DNA of 64,000 nt from Comamonas fluminis (GCF_019186805.1 NZ_CP066783.1:4792738-4856737); one strand, 5' to 3'; positions 1-10,272 are shown, numbered from the stretch's first letter. A program made the numbers and translations. The notes: generated from the letters alone by a model not told the origin.

Positions 1-1226
1 TGCTGCTGGAGCGCCCGGCGGTACACGAAAGACTGCTACACCTTTTGGGTGCCGCCCGCTGGCCCGCCCGTTACCTGCAGCAGCACCCCGGCGTGATTGA
101 TGAGCTGGCCAGTGACGCCATCTTCAAGGAACGCTTTGTTGCGGCGGACTTCGAGCATGAGCTGGCCCTGCGCCTGGCCGCGCTGCAGTCCACAGGTGAA
201 GACGACGACGAAACCCTGCTCAACCTACTGCGCCGTGCTCACCATGCCGAGGTCTTCCGCACCCTGGCGCGTGACATTGAAGGCCGCATCACCGTGGAGC
301 AGGTGGCCGATGACTTGAGCGCCCTGGCCGAGAGCGTGCTGCGCATCACCGCCCAGTGGTGCTGGAGCCGCCTGAAAAACCGCCATCGCGACAGCCCCCG
401 CTTTGGCATCGTGGGCTACGGCAAGCTGGGCGGCAAGGAACTCGGCTACGGCAGCGATCTGGACATCGTCTTTGTCTTCGATGACGACGACGACCGCGCC
501 GCCGAAGTCTATGCCGCCTATGTGCGCAAGCTCATCAACTGGCTCACCGTAAAGACAGGCGAAGGCGACCTGTTCGAGATCGACACGGCCCTGCGCCCCA
601 ACGGCAACTCCGGCCTGCTGGTGACCAGTTTCGAGTCCTATGCCAACTACCAGCAGCAGCGCGGCAGCAATACGGCCTGGACCTGGGAACACCAGGCCAT
701 GACCCGCGCCCGCTTTGTGCTGGGCAGCCGTGACTTTGCCACCACCACTGGCGAGCCGGTCACCGACCTGCACCTGCACCAGCGCTTTGATGATGTGCGC
801 GAGGCCGTCATCACCGCCCCGCGTGACGCCGCCGCCCTGCGCAGCGAAATCAAGACCATGCGCGAACGCGTGCGCAGCGCCCATCCGGTGCGCGGTGGCC
901 TGTTTGACGTCAAGCACAGCTCCGGCGGCATGGTGGACGTGGAGTTTGCCGTGCAGTACCTGGTGCTGGCCCATTCGGGCGAACACCGCGAGCTGATTGC
1001 CAACGTCGGCAACATTGCCCTGCTGCAGCGCGCCGAAGATGCGGGCCTGCTGCCCAAAGGCGTGGGCTATGCCGCCGCCAAGGCCTACCGCGAACTGCGC
1101 CGCCTGCAGCACGTAGCGCGGCTCGATGAGCAATCGGGCCAGATGGAGCAGGACCAGACCCGCGTGCAACGCGATGCGGTGCTGGCCCTGTGGCAGTCCG
1201 TATTCGATAGCGCACCCGCCGCATGA
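1..1226 (+). CDS. glnE: Glutamate-ammonia-ligase adenylyltransferase, C-terminal part (5' end outside window)
   Basis: About 407 codons of the C-terminal half are visible; the reading frame is open from base 3 and the start lies upstream of the window. GlnE adenylylates and deadenylylates glutamine synthetase in response to PII signalling. The nucleotidyltransferase signature YGKLGGKELGYGSDLDIVF lies at about bases 417-475, the second (adenylylating) of the two such domains in this family. It is followed by the helical region containing GGLFDVKHSSGGMVDVEFAVQ-like sequence that normally closes the protein. Identification is firm; only the missing N-terminal deadenylylase half cannot be judged. 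A hairpin without a clear T-run (1234-1266) follows the stop. Confidence 0.95.
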   Translation, partial: LLERPAVHERLLHLLGAARWPARYLQQHPGVIDELASDAIFKERFVAADFEHELALRLAALQSTGEDDDETLLNLLRRAHHAEVFRTLARDIEGRITVEQVADDLSALAESVLRITAQWCWSRLKNRHRDSPRFGIVGYGKLGGKELGYGSDLDIVFVFDDDDDRAAEVYAAYVRKLINWLTVKTGEGDLFEIDTALRPNGNSGLLVTSFESYANYQQQRGSNTAWTWEHQAMTRARFVLGSRDFATTTGEPVTDLHLHQRFDDVREAVITAPRDAAALRSEIKTMRERVRSAHPVRGGLFDVKHSSGGMVDVEFAVQYLVLAHSGEHRELIANVGNIALLQRAEDAGLLPKGVGYAAAKAYRELRRLQHVARLDEQSGQMEQDQTRVQRDAVLALWQSVFDSAPAA

Positions 1227-1404
1227 AGCGCCAAATCCTGCCTGTTTTTTCAGCACCGGCAGGATTCATCAAAAAATGCTTACATGAGCGAGTGGGTCAG
1301 CAGCGAACTGTTACAAAATTGCTACCCCTCAGGGCTGGAACTTCTGCAACAGTGTCTCATCTGATAGACAGGTGCAGCGAATTAGAGAGAACTGCTCCCC
1401 CACA

Positions 1405-1506
1405 TTTCATGTTGCGAAGCCCTTGGGTCATCCATTGAAGAAACCCCGGAGCGCTTCTCCTCCCTCCCTCTCTTAATTCGTTTCGGGATGCTTCGCAACT
1501 TTTTTA
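1405..1506 (+). ncRNA. Candidate small RNA 3' end: long-range 10-bp stem plus T-run
   Basis: A perfect 10-bp inverted repeat (GTTGCGAAGC at 1411-1420 and GCTTCGCAAC at 1490-1499) is followed directly by six Ts (1500-1505), like the closing stem of a structured transcript ending in an intrinsic terminator. The enclosed loop has a pyrimidine-rich, anti-Shine-Dalgarno-like stretch (1457-1473, CTTCTCCTCCCTCCCTC). No protein gene is recognisable in 1227-1562. The 5' end and promoter were not identified, so the call is tentative. Confidence 0.3.
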
Positions 1507-1513
1507 CGCCAGC

Positions 1514-1541
1514 AAAAAGGCCACCGCAAGGTGGCCTTTTT
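1514..1541. terminator. Bidirectional intrinsic terminator
   Basis: Perfect 12-bp hairpin AAAAAGGCCACC-GCAA-GGTGGCCTTTTT with A/T tails on both sides. It sits 3' of the minus-strand GST gene and also downstream of glnE and the candidate sRNA, so it can stop transcription from either side. Confidence 0.85.
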
Positions 1542-1562
1542 CATGCTGTCAAGCGTTTCGCG

Positions 1563-2180
1563 CTAATGAGGAACCGTATTGACAAAGCTCGGCCGCTGGC
1601 TGAGTTTCTTCAGCAAAACGTCAAGATTGGCATGGTCCGCGCGCCAGTCCAGCTCGGGAAAGCGGAAATCCAGCCAGGCCAGTGCGCAGCACACGCTGAT
1701 ATCGGCCAGCGTCAGATGAATGCCACCGCAGCAAAACGGCTTTTCACCCAGGCCCTGAGACATCACTTGCAGCGCCGCCTTCACTTTGCCCATCTGGCGA
1801 TCTATCCAGGCCTGGCTGCGCTGCACATCGCTGCGCCCGGCCCAGCTCGCCTCCAGGCGCGCCAGCCCCCCAGCATCCAGCAGACCGTCAGCCAGGGCTT
1901 CCCAGGTTTTGACTTCGGCGCGTTCACGCCCGGTGCCGGGAATCAGCTTGCCCACGGGCGAGAGTGTGTCCAGATATTCCACGATGACGCGGGAATCGAA
2001 CATGGCCTCCGTGCCCTCCATGACCAGGCGCGGCACTTTGCCCAGAGGATTACCGGTACCGGGCTGCTGCTCGGCCTCCCAGGGGTTCTCCTCGATAAAT
2101 TGATAGTCAAGCTTCTTTTCCGCCAGCACAACGCGCACTTTGCGAACGTAGGCACTGGTAGTGGAGCCGATCAGTTTCAT
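1563..2180 (-). CDS. Glutathione S-transferase family protein
   Basis: The protein has 205 residues when started at the Met of MKLIGSTTSAYVRKVRVVL, the typical N-terminal thioredoxin-fold strand of small bacterial GSTs; an in-frame ATG six codons upstream is less likely. GSTs conjugate glutathione to electrophiles or act as disulfide oxidoreductases in the cytoplasm. The N-terminal half shows the cis-Pro/glutathione site NPLGKVPRLV followed by FDSRVIVEYLD. The C-terminal helical half contains the family N-cap motif region LTLADISVCCALAWLD. It resembles the YibF-like class; the substrate cannot be told. It ends at a strong terminator and is divergent from purB. Confidence 0.88.
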   Translation of the reverse strand: MKLIGSTTSAYVRKVRVVLAEKKLDYQFIEENPWEAEQQPGTGNPLGKVPRLVMEGTEAMFDSRVIVEYLDTLSPVGKLIPGTGRERAEVKTWEALADGLLDAGGLARLEASWAGRSDVQRSQAWIDRQMGKVKAALQVMSQGLGEKPFCCGGIHLTLADISVCCALAWLDFRFPELDWRADHANLDVLLKKLSQRPSFVNTVPH

Positions 2181-2182
2181 AG

Positions 2183-3730
<1,548 letters not shown>

Positions 3731-3734
3731 AAAA

Positions 3735-3823
3735 GATAGCTGCTAGTGCTTGATGTACAAGCGCTTCAGCATCAAAGAGCTGCCAAAGCCAATATTAATT
3801 GGCGCTGGCAGCTCTTGTTTTTG
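3735..3823 (+). terminator. Repeat remnant and terminator after purB
   Basis: Bases 3735-3771 contain a GATAGCTGCTAGTGCTT...AAGCGCTT inverted repeat of the family that recurs between genes in this window. Immediately after, AAGAGCTGCCA (3775-3785) pairs with TGGCAGCTCTT (3806-3816), with an inner GCCAAT/ATTGGC stem, and a GTTTTT run follows. This is a good intrinsic terminator for purB. Confidence 0.7.
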
Positions 3824-3860
3824 ATAGTTTTCAAAAGGACTGCCTGCGGGCAGCACCGCC

Positions 3861-4421
3861 ATGGCCATCAAGTCCACCATCTTCAAAGCCAATCTGTCGA
3901 TTGCCGACATCGACCACAACTACTACGCCGACCACAATCTGACGCTGGCCCGCCACCCCAGCGAGACAGACGACCGCATGATGGTGCGCCTGGTCGCCCT
4001 GGCGCTGAACGCGTGGAAGCTGCAGGACCTGTGCAACGGCGACGGCACGCTGGGCTTTGGCATTGGATTGAGCGACCCGGACGATCCGGACGTGCACATC
4101 ACCGATTACACCGGCCAGAAGCGCCTGTGGATCGAAGTGGGCCAGCCCGACGAAAAGCCCATTACCAAGGCCTGCAACAAGTCCGACCACATGCTGGTCT
4201 ACCCCTTCAATCACGCCGCCCACATCTGGTGGAAGGGCCTGGAAGGCAAGCTGGCCCGCCAGAGCAAGCTGGAAGTGCACTACATCGACTCCGAAGTCGC
4301 CCAGCAGTTGGGCAGCCTGGCCGAGCGCAGCATGCAGCTGCAGGCCACGATTCAGGAAGGCCAGCTGACGCTGTCCAGCAATCTGGGCACGGTGTTTGTG
4401 GAGCCTGTGCGCTGGAAATAA
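3861..4421 (+). CDS. yaeQ: YaeQ family protein
   Basis: 186 residues, full length for the YaeQ family (PD-(D/E)XK-like fold, function unresolved; the Salmonella/E. coli protein was once linked to RfaH suppression). The N-terminus MAIKSTIFKANLSIADIDHNYY and the central GQPDEKPITKAC-type strand-turn characteristic of the family are present, as is WIEVG with the acidic residue of the nuclease-like core. It stands alone between the purB terminator and the giant lipoprotein. Family assignment is secure; biochemical role unknown. Confidence 0.92.
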   Translation: MAIKSTIFKANLSIADIDHNYYADHNLTLARHPSETDDRMMVRLVALALNAWKLQDLCNGDGTLGFGIGLSDPDDPDVHITDYTGQKRLWIEVGQPDEKPITKACNKSDHMLVYPFNHAAHIWWKGLEGKLARQSKLEVHYIDSEVAQQLGSLAERSMQLQATIQEGQLTLSSNLGTVFVEPVRWK

Positions 4422-4554
4422 TGCACTCCATCGCTGAAATTAACTGATTTCAGTGATTCCCCTGCCCTTGCGCCCTCTATACAGTTTCAGTCTGTAACAA
4501 AGAAAAGTTGGCGGAACTCGCGTCTGCCAACCCATAGCAAGAGGTAGAGGGCAG

Positions 4555-7500
4555 ATGAGATTTCCGTTCCAAAAGTACTGGCTGATCCCAGCCTTCACAC
4601 TACTTTTGCAGGCTTGTGGCGGTGGCGATGGAAGCGATGGCTGGACGCCTTCCTCCAGCAACCGCCCGGCAGCAGCAACCGTGGTTTCACTGCTGCCCGG
4701 TGCTGCGCAGCATGACCTGCTGACCGTGCAGGCGGTGGACTTTCCAGACCGTGACCTGCCAGAAGCGTCCTTCTCGGGTGCCGTCGCCACGCTGCAACTG
4801 CCCGATGATCTCGCCGATCAGCTGCTGACTCTGCGCATTGGCAAGGTCAATGAAAGCGCACGGCTGGCCGCCCAGCAAGAGGGCACCACGGTCGATACCC
4901 CGCAGGGCAGCCCAGCCACACACTATGGCCACTTGCTGCTGACGGGACGGCAACTTCAGCAGTTCGGCGTCATTGCCAACCCATTGAGCGATTACATCAG
5001 CCGTCGCACTGACGACTATGTGGAGCTGCAGACCAACGAGCGCATTCGCCACTATCAGGATGATATGGCCGCACAGTTCATCCGATCGGACCTGACCGGA
5101 GACGGCATGGTCAACTTTGATGACGCTCTGGCCTTCAACCCCCAGTTGCAGCCCCACCTGCAGCGCATCACGTTCGACTATCTCAGCGCCATCCGCAGCC
5201 CCCTGTCCAGCGGCCTGACGCTGGAACAAACCTATACCCAGGCCCCCGATCAGCTGGATGCCGCCCTGCAAGAGGCTTTTGAGGCTTACGAAAGCGTCTC
5301 GCCCCCTAGCCAGGATCAGAACACCCTGGGCAGCCTGAGTATCGATACGGACGCCGGCGGCAGCATCCACATTGCCGAGCAGCCTCAAGTCACGCTCGAT
5401 GCCAGCAACCCGCGCATGATCTATCGCTACGACCGCAGCGCCAGCCCGCCTGCAACGCTGACGCTGCGCGCCACGCCCGATGAGGGCTGGAAATTCGTGC
5501 GCTGGGCCGGCTGCCCCGAAACCCTGTCTGACGGCGGCTGCCGCGTCATCGCCAACCAGGATGAGCATGTGTCGGCACAGTTCGGCCTGACCGAAAACAC
5601 GCTGCTGGAGAACATCACCGGCCTCATTGAACTGGACAGCCACAACGCCAGCTATGACGCGCTGTACACCGGCGATGTGGTGCAGATCAGCCAGGTCAGC
5701 AACCCGGCACTGGTGCAGGCGCTGAACAATGCCAGCGTGAACACCGTGCTGGCCCGATTCAGCGCGGAATACGCCTTGCAGCGCATCACCGCAGTGCTGC
5801 CCGCCAGTACCCCCAGCAGCTGGCGCTTTCAGGTACAAGATGTAGAGCCCGGCGAGGTTTACAGCGCTGTCTCGGCCTTCGACTCGGGCGAAGTCGCCAT
5901 GTTTGATGAAGTCGCGCAGGTCAAGATCACGCTGAATGGCGAGGAAGACCCCCAGTTGCAAAAACTGCAGCAACAGACTCAGAAGCTACGCAGCACATCG
6001 ACAGCCAGCACTGGCCAGAGCAGCCAGCTCAATGCCGCGCGCGATCTGACGGTGTGGATTCCCGGCTATGGCCGGGCGATTCCCGCAGGCCATGGCTATT
6101 ACCTGGTCGATGGCGGCAATGGTGGCTTTCAGCTGCTGCGCAGTGAATCCACTGTGCAGCTCAGCAGCGGTCAGGCGGCTGTGCGCAGCGTTGCCAGTGC
6201 CTGTGCCACCAACCCCTCCGCGCCAGACTGCACGCTGCTGAGCGTCAGCTCCAGCAGCCATGCCAAAACACTGGCGGCAAGATCGGCCAAGGCCGCTGCC
6301 AGCCCCGCCAAGTGCACCATGCTGGTTGATCTGCTGCCTGACCAGAACCTGGGCTGTAACGTCAGCCTGCTGGAGATCAAGTTCCAGCAGGGCATCCTGC
6401 TGGGCAAGTTCAAGCTTGAAGGCAATCTTGCCGTCACGCCCTACGGCAGCATGTCGCTGCGCTGGATGCCACTGCCCGTCTTCCCCTTTGCTGCGGTGGA
6501 TTTCTCGGCCAATGGCCGTGGCGTGATTGACCTGACCGTAGGTGCAGAAGCCCTCGCTGGCGTGGGCAACAGCAGCCAGGCCTTTGGCGCAGTCGGCGTG
6601 AAAGACGATAAGGGCAACACGCAATGGAACAATCTGACGTTCCCCGCCAACCAGAGCGCAGACAGCATGAGTGCCATGGCAAGCGGTGCGGGTGGCACAG
6701 CGCCAAACACCGGTGTGGACGAGGCTGCGGCAAAGCTGCCCGCTGGCCAGACATCCTCGCCCGCCGAACTCAAGCGCGTGAAAACAGTGAGCGACACCAA
6801 GACCCTGCTGGGCATTGAGCTGCTGCTCAACCGTGCCAGCCCTTCAGGCGTAGTGTTTCCGGTCAAGCTCAAGGCGGGCATCACCGCCACCACCGAGGGT
6901 GCTATCGGACTGCAGGTCAAAATGGCCAAACAGGTGCGCATGTTCTATGACATGGATGTGGACATTGGTGCACGCTGCAAGAAGGTGCTGAAGGTCACCC
7001 TCTGCTATGGCATCAAGATTCCACAACGCGCCAGCGGCAACTTCAAGGTCAAGACCTATTCCAAGATGAGCATGGGCGTGGTGGCCAATGGCGAGTTCTC
7101 GCCCGGCGTGCAACTGGCCGTGACCGCTGGCCCGCGCGGTGTGGCCGAGAGCCTGCTGGAAGGCAGTGCAGGCGCCTCCCTGCCCCTGGCACTGGTGGGC
7201 CAGATTGGCGGCATGCAAGCCAGCAATTTCCCGCAGGATGCGGTCAAACAGTTGCCGCCTACCTGCGGCGTGACTGGCAAATCGCTGGCTTTTGGCATGG
7301 ATCTGAAGCTGGCTGCTGCCGCCAAGCTCAAACCAGGCATCGAGGTCAAGCTGGGCGGCAAAGAGGTCAAGATCACCCTGCTGCCGGAAATCAAGATCTT
7401 CAGCCTGGAGCACCGCATTCCGCTCATCGCAGCAAAGCTCTACAGCTTTCCCCCAGCACCGGGGGGTGCTGGTTCCGAGCAGTGCCTGCCCATCGATCAG

Positions 7501-7896
7501 CGCTCCGCAGCAGCCGTGCCCGCCGAAGTCACATGGCGTGTGGGCGAGTTGAACTGGGATCAACTCAACCAGGTCGTGACCAAAACGCACCAGCTTATCC
7601 GCGAAGACAACGGCAACCTCGTGCTTTATGCGCTCAAGCGCGCTGGGGGCACAGGTGGTGTGACGGGCAAGTCCAAGGTATGGGAAAGCGGGTTTACCGA
7701 TCATCCCGGCGGGCGCGTTGCCTTTGACCGCACCGCCGGCCGCCTGATCGCCTATGACTTGCGTGAGAAAGTGCTCAAAAAATGGCCTGACGACAAAACG
7801 GCGAAAAGGCAGGTCGGCAGCACACTGGTGCTGACCAGTGCGGGCAAGCTGGAAATCCGCAACGCAAGCAATGCTCGGTTATGGACCGTCAACTGA
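4555..7896 (+). CDS. Giant lipoprotein with EF-hand-like and bacterial-repeat segments (unrecognised family)
   Basis: 1113 residues. The signal peptide ends in a lipobox LLLQAC (Cys21), so the mature protein should be lipid-anchored, probably in the outer membrane, with a glycine-rich tether after the Cys. A dockerin/EF-hand-like calcium loop DLTGDGMVNFDDA lies near residues 180-192. A Gly-rich beta segment near 263-345 ending in WKFVRWAGCPETLSDGGCRV resembles the bacterial repeat domains of secreted surface proteins, with a probable Cys pair. The region 560-1000 is beta-rich with further Cys pairs. The start has the upstream AGAGGTAGAGGG as ribosome-binding site. I do not recognise the whole protein; a surface or periplasmic binding role is inference. 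The gene is flanked by its own intergenic hairpin. Confidence 0.8.
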   Translation: MRFPFQKYWLIPAFTLLLQACGGGDGSDGWTPSSSNRPAAATVVSLLPGAAQHDLLTVQAVDFPDRDLPEASFSGAVATLQLPDDLADQLLTLRIGKVNESARLAAQQEGTTVDTPQGSPATHYGHLLLTGRQLQQFGVIANPLSDYISRRTDDYVELQTNERIRHYQDDMAAQFIRSDLTGDGMVNFDDALAFNPQLQPHLQRITFDYLSAIRSPLSSGLTLEQTYTQAPDQLDAALQEAFEAYESVSPPSQDQNTLGSLSIDTDAGGSIHIAEQPQVTLDASNPRMIYRYDRSASPPATLTLRATPDEGWKFVRWAGCPETLSDGGCRVIANQDEHVSAQFGLTENTLLENITGLIELDSHNASYDALYTGDVVQISQVSNPALVQALNNASVNTVLARFSAEYALQRITAVLPASTPSSWRFQVQDVEPGEVYSAVSAFDSGEVAMFDEVAQVKITLNGEEDPQLQKLQQQTQKLRSTSTASTGQSSQLNAARDLTVWIPGYGRAIPAGHGYYLVDGGNGGFQLLRSESTVQLSSGQAAVRSVASACATNPSAPDCTLLSVSSSSHAKTLAARSAKAAASPAKCTMLVDLLPDQNLGCNVSLLEIKFQQGILLGKFKLEGNLAVTPYGSMSLRWMPLPVFPFAAVDFSANGRGVIDLTVGAEALAGVGNSSQAFGAVGVKDDKGNTQWNNLTFPANQSADSMSAMASGAGGTAPNTGVDEAAAKLPAGQTSSPAELKRVKTVSDTKTLLGIELLLNRASPSGVVFPVKLKAGITATTEGAIGLQVKMAKQVRMFYDMDVDIGARCKKVLKVTLCYGIKIPQRASGNFKVKTYSKMSMGVVANGEFSPGVQLAVTAGPRGVAESLLEGSAGASLPLALVGQIGGMQASNFPQDAVKQLPPTCGVTGKSLAFGMDLKLAAAAKLKPGIEVKLGGKEVKITLLPEIKIFSLEHRIPLIAAKLYSFPPAPGGAGSEQCLPIDQRSAAAVPAEVTWRVGELNWDQLNQVVTKTHQLIREDNGNLVLYALKRAGGTGGVTGKSKVWESGFTDHPGGRVAFDRTAGRLIAYDLREKVLKKWPDDKTAKRQVGSTLVLTSAGKLEIRNASNARLWTVN

Positions 7897-7921
7897 GCAT
7901 CGCGTAAACGCTGATAGCGAT

Positions 7922-7949
7922 GGCGGCGGCTTTGATGGCCGCTGCCGCC
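7922..7949. terminator. GC-rich hairpin between convergent genes
   Basis: GGCGGCGGC pairs with GCCGCTGCCGCC around loop TTTGATG between two convergent genes. There is only a weak T-run (TTCCCC), so termination is plausible but not certain. Confidence 0.4.
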
Positions 7950-8001
7950 GTTCCCCTGACACCGGCAGCAAACACTTTCGGAGTTTCGAAACGGCAGTCC
8001 G

Positions 8002-8427
8002 TTAAAAGCTCTGCCCGCGCCGCTCTGCCGCACGCTCTGCATAGCGGTTGAAGCGCCAGGAGTCGCCCTCCACCGTAATGCGCCGCCACACCGCACGCTT
8101 TTCAAAGGGCTCCATAGCCGTCCAGTGCTGCACCTCGTCAAAACTGCGGCCACAGCCCTTGCATTTCTCATCGCCCTGGCTGGTAGAGCAGATGGCAATG
8201 CAAGGCGTGTCGGGCATGGTGTCAAACCAGACCAGCCAGGCCGCCATGGCGTGTGAAGGAAAGCCTGCCACCGCGACTTCTGACTCCTTCGCATGAATCA
8301 TCAGCGCATAGACCTCGGCCAGTGCCCGTACCTCTGGCGCCAGCAGCACGCCATCGGGCGACGGGGCGCGATTTCTCCAGTAGTTGATGGCGGCTTCGAG
8401 GTCGGTGATGTGAATGGCAGCAGTCAT
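8002..8427 (-). CDS. DUF3717/DUF1289 domain protein
   Basis: 141 residues from the Met of MTAAIHITDLEAAINYWRN. The N-terminal half matches the DUF3717 type (ITDLEAAINYWR...EVRALAEVYALM). The C-terminal half is a DUF1289-type cysteine segment, PCIAICSTSQGDEKCKGCGR, with four cysteines spaced as in small zinc or Fe-S binding proteins, followed by an aromatic-rich helix ending near WRRI. Function is unknown for both domains. It is convergent with the giant lipoprotein gene and divergent from terC. A 19-codon upstream extension exists but has no family support. Confidence 0.8.
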   Translation of the reverse strand: MTAAIHITDLEAAINYWRNRAPSPDGVLLAPEVRALAEVYALMIHAKESEVAVAGFPSHAMAAWLVWFDTMPDTPCIAICSTSQGDEKCKGCGRSFDEVQHWTAMEPFEKRAVWRRITVEGDSWRFNRYAERAAERRGQSF

Positions 8428-8496
8428 GGGCAGTGAGGTTCCGCTGGCCATCATAAGCCGCATGCAGCAACGCAGTGGCTGCAAGGTTGCTCTTCA

Positions 8497-8540
8497 AATA
8501 GTAGCTGCAACCGCAATCGAGACAAGCGCTTCAGGGCAGT
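8497..8540. repeat. Degenerate AGCTGC...AAGCGCTT intergenic palindrome
   Basis: Bases AATAGTAGCTGCAACCGC followed by ACAAGCGCTTC match the left and right arms of the short intergenic palindrome family seen elsewhere here (for example at 27257 and 32454). This copy is degenerate. Confidence 0.4.
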
Positions 8541-8616
8541 TCTTATTTATTAAACCTGTCAATCTTCTGGGTTTTAAGACTTGCCTTGATCCGCTTGCTG
8601 TGATGAAATCCGCCGC

Positions 8617-8738
8617 TTCGAAGGGGAGTAGCTCCCAGCTGGCTCAGCGCCAGCAGCGGTCAGGTCGTCAATACGAAGCCTATGGCTTCCGGCCTGCCGG
8701 ATTGCAGTCACACACCGCAATCGAGCGAGACCTTTGAT
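8617..8738 (+). promoter_or_regulatory. yybP-ykoY (manganese-sensing) riboswitch upstream of terC
   Basis: The 5' conserved block AAGGGGAGTAGC (8621-8632) and the 3' block GCGAGACCTTTG (8725-8736) are the hallmark sequences of the yybP-ykoY family. They pair to close P1 (CGAAGG with CCTTTG). Between them lie the variable hairpin CCAGCTGG/CAGC, the GTCGTCA-type internal element and a GCCGGATT-like apical region. The class senses Mn2+ and often controls TerC/MntP-type exporters, exactly the downstream gene. About 160 bases separate it from the start codon, room for an expression platform whose mechanism I could not assign. Confidence 0.78.
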
Positions 8739-8896
8739 GGACCCGATGATGGTCGATCAAAGTGTTCCCCCTCGAGCATGGTTTTCCTCGCCCGAGTCAG
8801 CGCTTCGACTTACGTCACATCGGTCATCTACTACTGGCAGCACATGCAAAAGATTTGCAGACTGCTGGCGGCAGCATTCGACAACGAGGAAATAAC

Positions 8897-9652
8897 ATGG
8901 ATCTGGACTTTCTGACCCACACGCCCTTCTGGATTGCGCTGGGCCAAATCATCATCATCGACATTCTGCTGGGTGGCGACAACGCGGTTGTGATCGCGCT
9001 GGCCTGCCGCAAGCTGCCGCCTGAGCAACGCCGCAAGGGCATCATCTATGGCACGGCTGGTGCCATCGTCCTGCGCATCATCCTGATCGCGTTTGCCATG
9101 GTGCTGCTGCAGCTGCCGTTCCTGAAGGTCGTGGGTGCCATCCTGCTGATCTGGATTGGTATCAAGCTGATCGCTCCAGATGAAGAAGGTCACGACAACA
9201 TCGAAGGCAGCGACAAGCTGTTTGCCGCCATCAAGACCATCATCGTGGCCGACCTGGTGATGTCTGTGGACAACGTGATTGCCATCGCTGGCGCCGCACA
9301 AAGCTCTGGCGACCACCAGATGCTGCTGATCGTGCTGGGTCTGCTGATCTCGGTGCCCATCATCGTCTGGGGCTCGCAGCTGGTCATCAAGCTGATGGAG
9401 CGCTTCCCCATGATCATCGTGGCGGGCGGCATGCTACTGGGCTGGATTGCCGGCGGCATGTTTGTGACCGACCCCGTGTTCGTGAACACCGAAAAGTGGC
9501 TGTGGATGCCCAAGCTGGGCACGACAGATGCTCAAGGTCTGGCCGACATCTCCAAGACGCTGTACTGGACGGCCCACATCGGTGGCGCGCTGCTGGTGCT
9601 GGCTCTGGGCAAGTGGATTGCCAGCCGCCGCCCCGCTCCTGCTGCGCACTAA
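8897..9652 (+). CDS. TerC family integral membrane protein, probable Mn2+ exporter
   Basis: 251 residues with about seven hydrophobic segments. Family motifs are present: ILLGGDNAVVIALA near residues 21-34 and DLVMSVDNVIAIAGA near 118-132, which carry the paired Asp/Asn residues thought to bind metal. The start MDLDFLTHTPFWIALGQ follows AACGAGGAAATAAC (GAGGA ribosome-binding site); a longer in-frame extension is only the riboswitch leader. TerC proteins such as Alx and MeeF/MeeY are implicated in manganese efflux, which fits the Mn2+ riboswitch upstream. A second paralogue lies at 28103-28792. Confidence 0.9.
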   Translation: MDLDFLTHTPFWIALGQIIIIDILLGGDNAVVIALACRKLPPEQRRKGIIYGTAGAIVLRIILIAFAMVLLQLPFLKVVGAILLIWIGIKLIAPDEEGHDNIEGSDKLFAAIKTIIVADLVMSVDNVIAIAGAAQSSGDHQMLLIVLGLLISVPIIVWGSQLVIKLMERFPMIIVAGGMLLGWIAGGMFVTDPVFVNTEKWLWMPKLGTTDAQGLADISKTLYWTAHIGGALLVLALGKWIASRRPAPAAH

Positions 9653-9688
9653 GCCTGTGACGCACTCTGGGTGAAAAACCCAGGAATT

Positions 9689-9722
9689 CGTGAAGGTTTG
9701 CGGAACTGCCCGCGCCTTCACG
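9689..9722. other. Hairpin between terC and small gene
   Basis: CGTGAAGG (9689-9696) and CCTTCACG (9715-9722) form a perfect 8-bp stem; a second stem CTGGGT/ACCCAG precedes it. There is no T-run, so this may be an RNA-processing or stability element rather than a terminator. Confidence 0.3.
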
Positions 9723-9800
9723 ACTCACAATAGAAGCAAGTCAGCGTCTTCCTACAGGTTCGCTGCATTCCTCAACCCCTTCTGCCCGCAAGGACACACT

Positions 9801-10250
9801 TTGAACCCCGTCATTGTTTACGTAGATGATGCCGCTTACGCCCAGCCCATGCTGGAGGCGCTGGCCGGATCCAGCCAGTCGGCATCTTCCCACTGGCTGC
9901 TGGTGGCCTGCGCACCGCGCATGACGCACCGCGTGAGCAAATGGGTCAGCCACCGTGCCCGTGAAAACTGGCGTGGCAAGTGGGCGGACAAGCTGTTTAC
10001 CTCTCTGATGCCTGTGATGGCCGCCTCTGGCGCCAAAGTCACGCCCGTGCTGGCCAAAGGCCCGCTGAATGAGCTGATTGCCGAGCTGCAGCAAGAGCAC
10101 GGTACCGCGCAGATCATTGATGCACGCCGCCCCAAACAGGAAGCGATGCAGACGGCCCCCACCACCGCCCAGCGCTGGAACCTTCCCGGTACCGTGGCGG
10201 CTGTTGCAGCCATGATGGGTTTTGTGATCGAGGATTCGCTCTCGTTTTAA
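9801..10250 (+). CDS. Conserved hypothetical protein (TTG start)
   Basis: 149 residues starting at TTG 9801, preceded by an AAGGA ribosome-binding site at a good distance; upstream in-frame codons belong to the intergenic hairpin region. The N-terminus NPVIVYVDDAAYAQPMLEAL looks like the first beta strand and helix of a Rossmann or flavodoxin-like fold, and the central part is basic (RVSKWVSHRARENWRGKW). It ends with a hydrophobic stretch VAAVAAMMGFVIEDSLSF. I do not recognise the family. A strong terminator follows at 10273. Confidence 0.65.
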   Translation: MNPVIVYVDDAAYAQPMLEALAGSSQSASSHWLLVACAPRMTHRVSKWVSHRARENWRGKWADKLFTSLMPVMAASGAKVTPVLAKGPLNELIAELQQEHGTAQIIDARRPKQEAMQTAPTTAQRWNLPGTVAAVAAMMGFVIEDSLSF

Positions 10251-10272
10251 GAGCATCTATCGCTGATTCAGC

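Noticed and set aside
1234..1266. Hairpin directly after glnE as terminator
   Set aside because: Stem AATCCTGCC/GGCAGGATT is good but no T-run follows on either strand.
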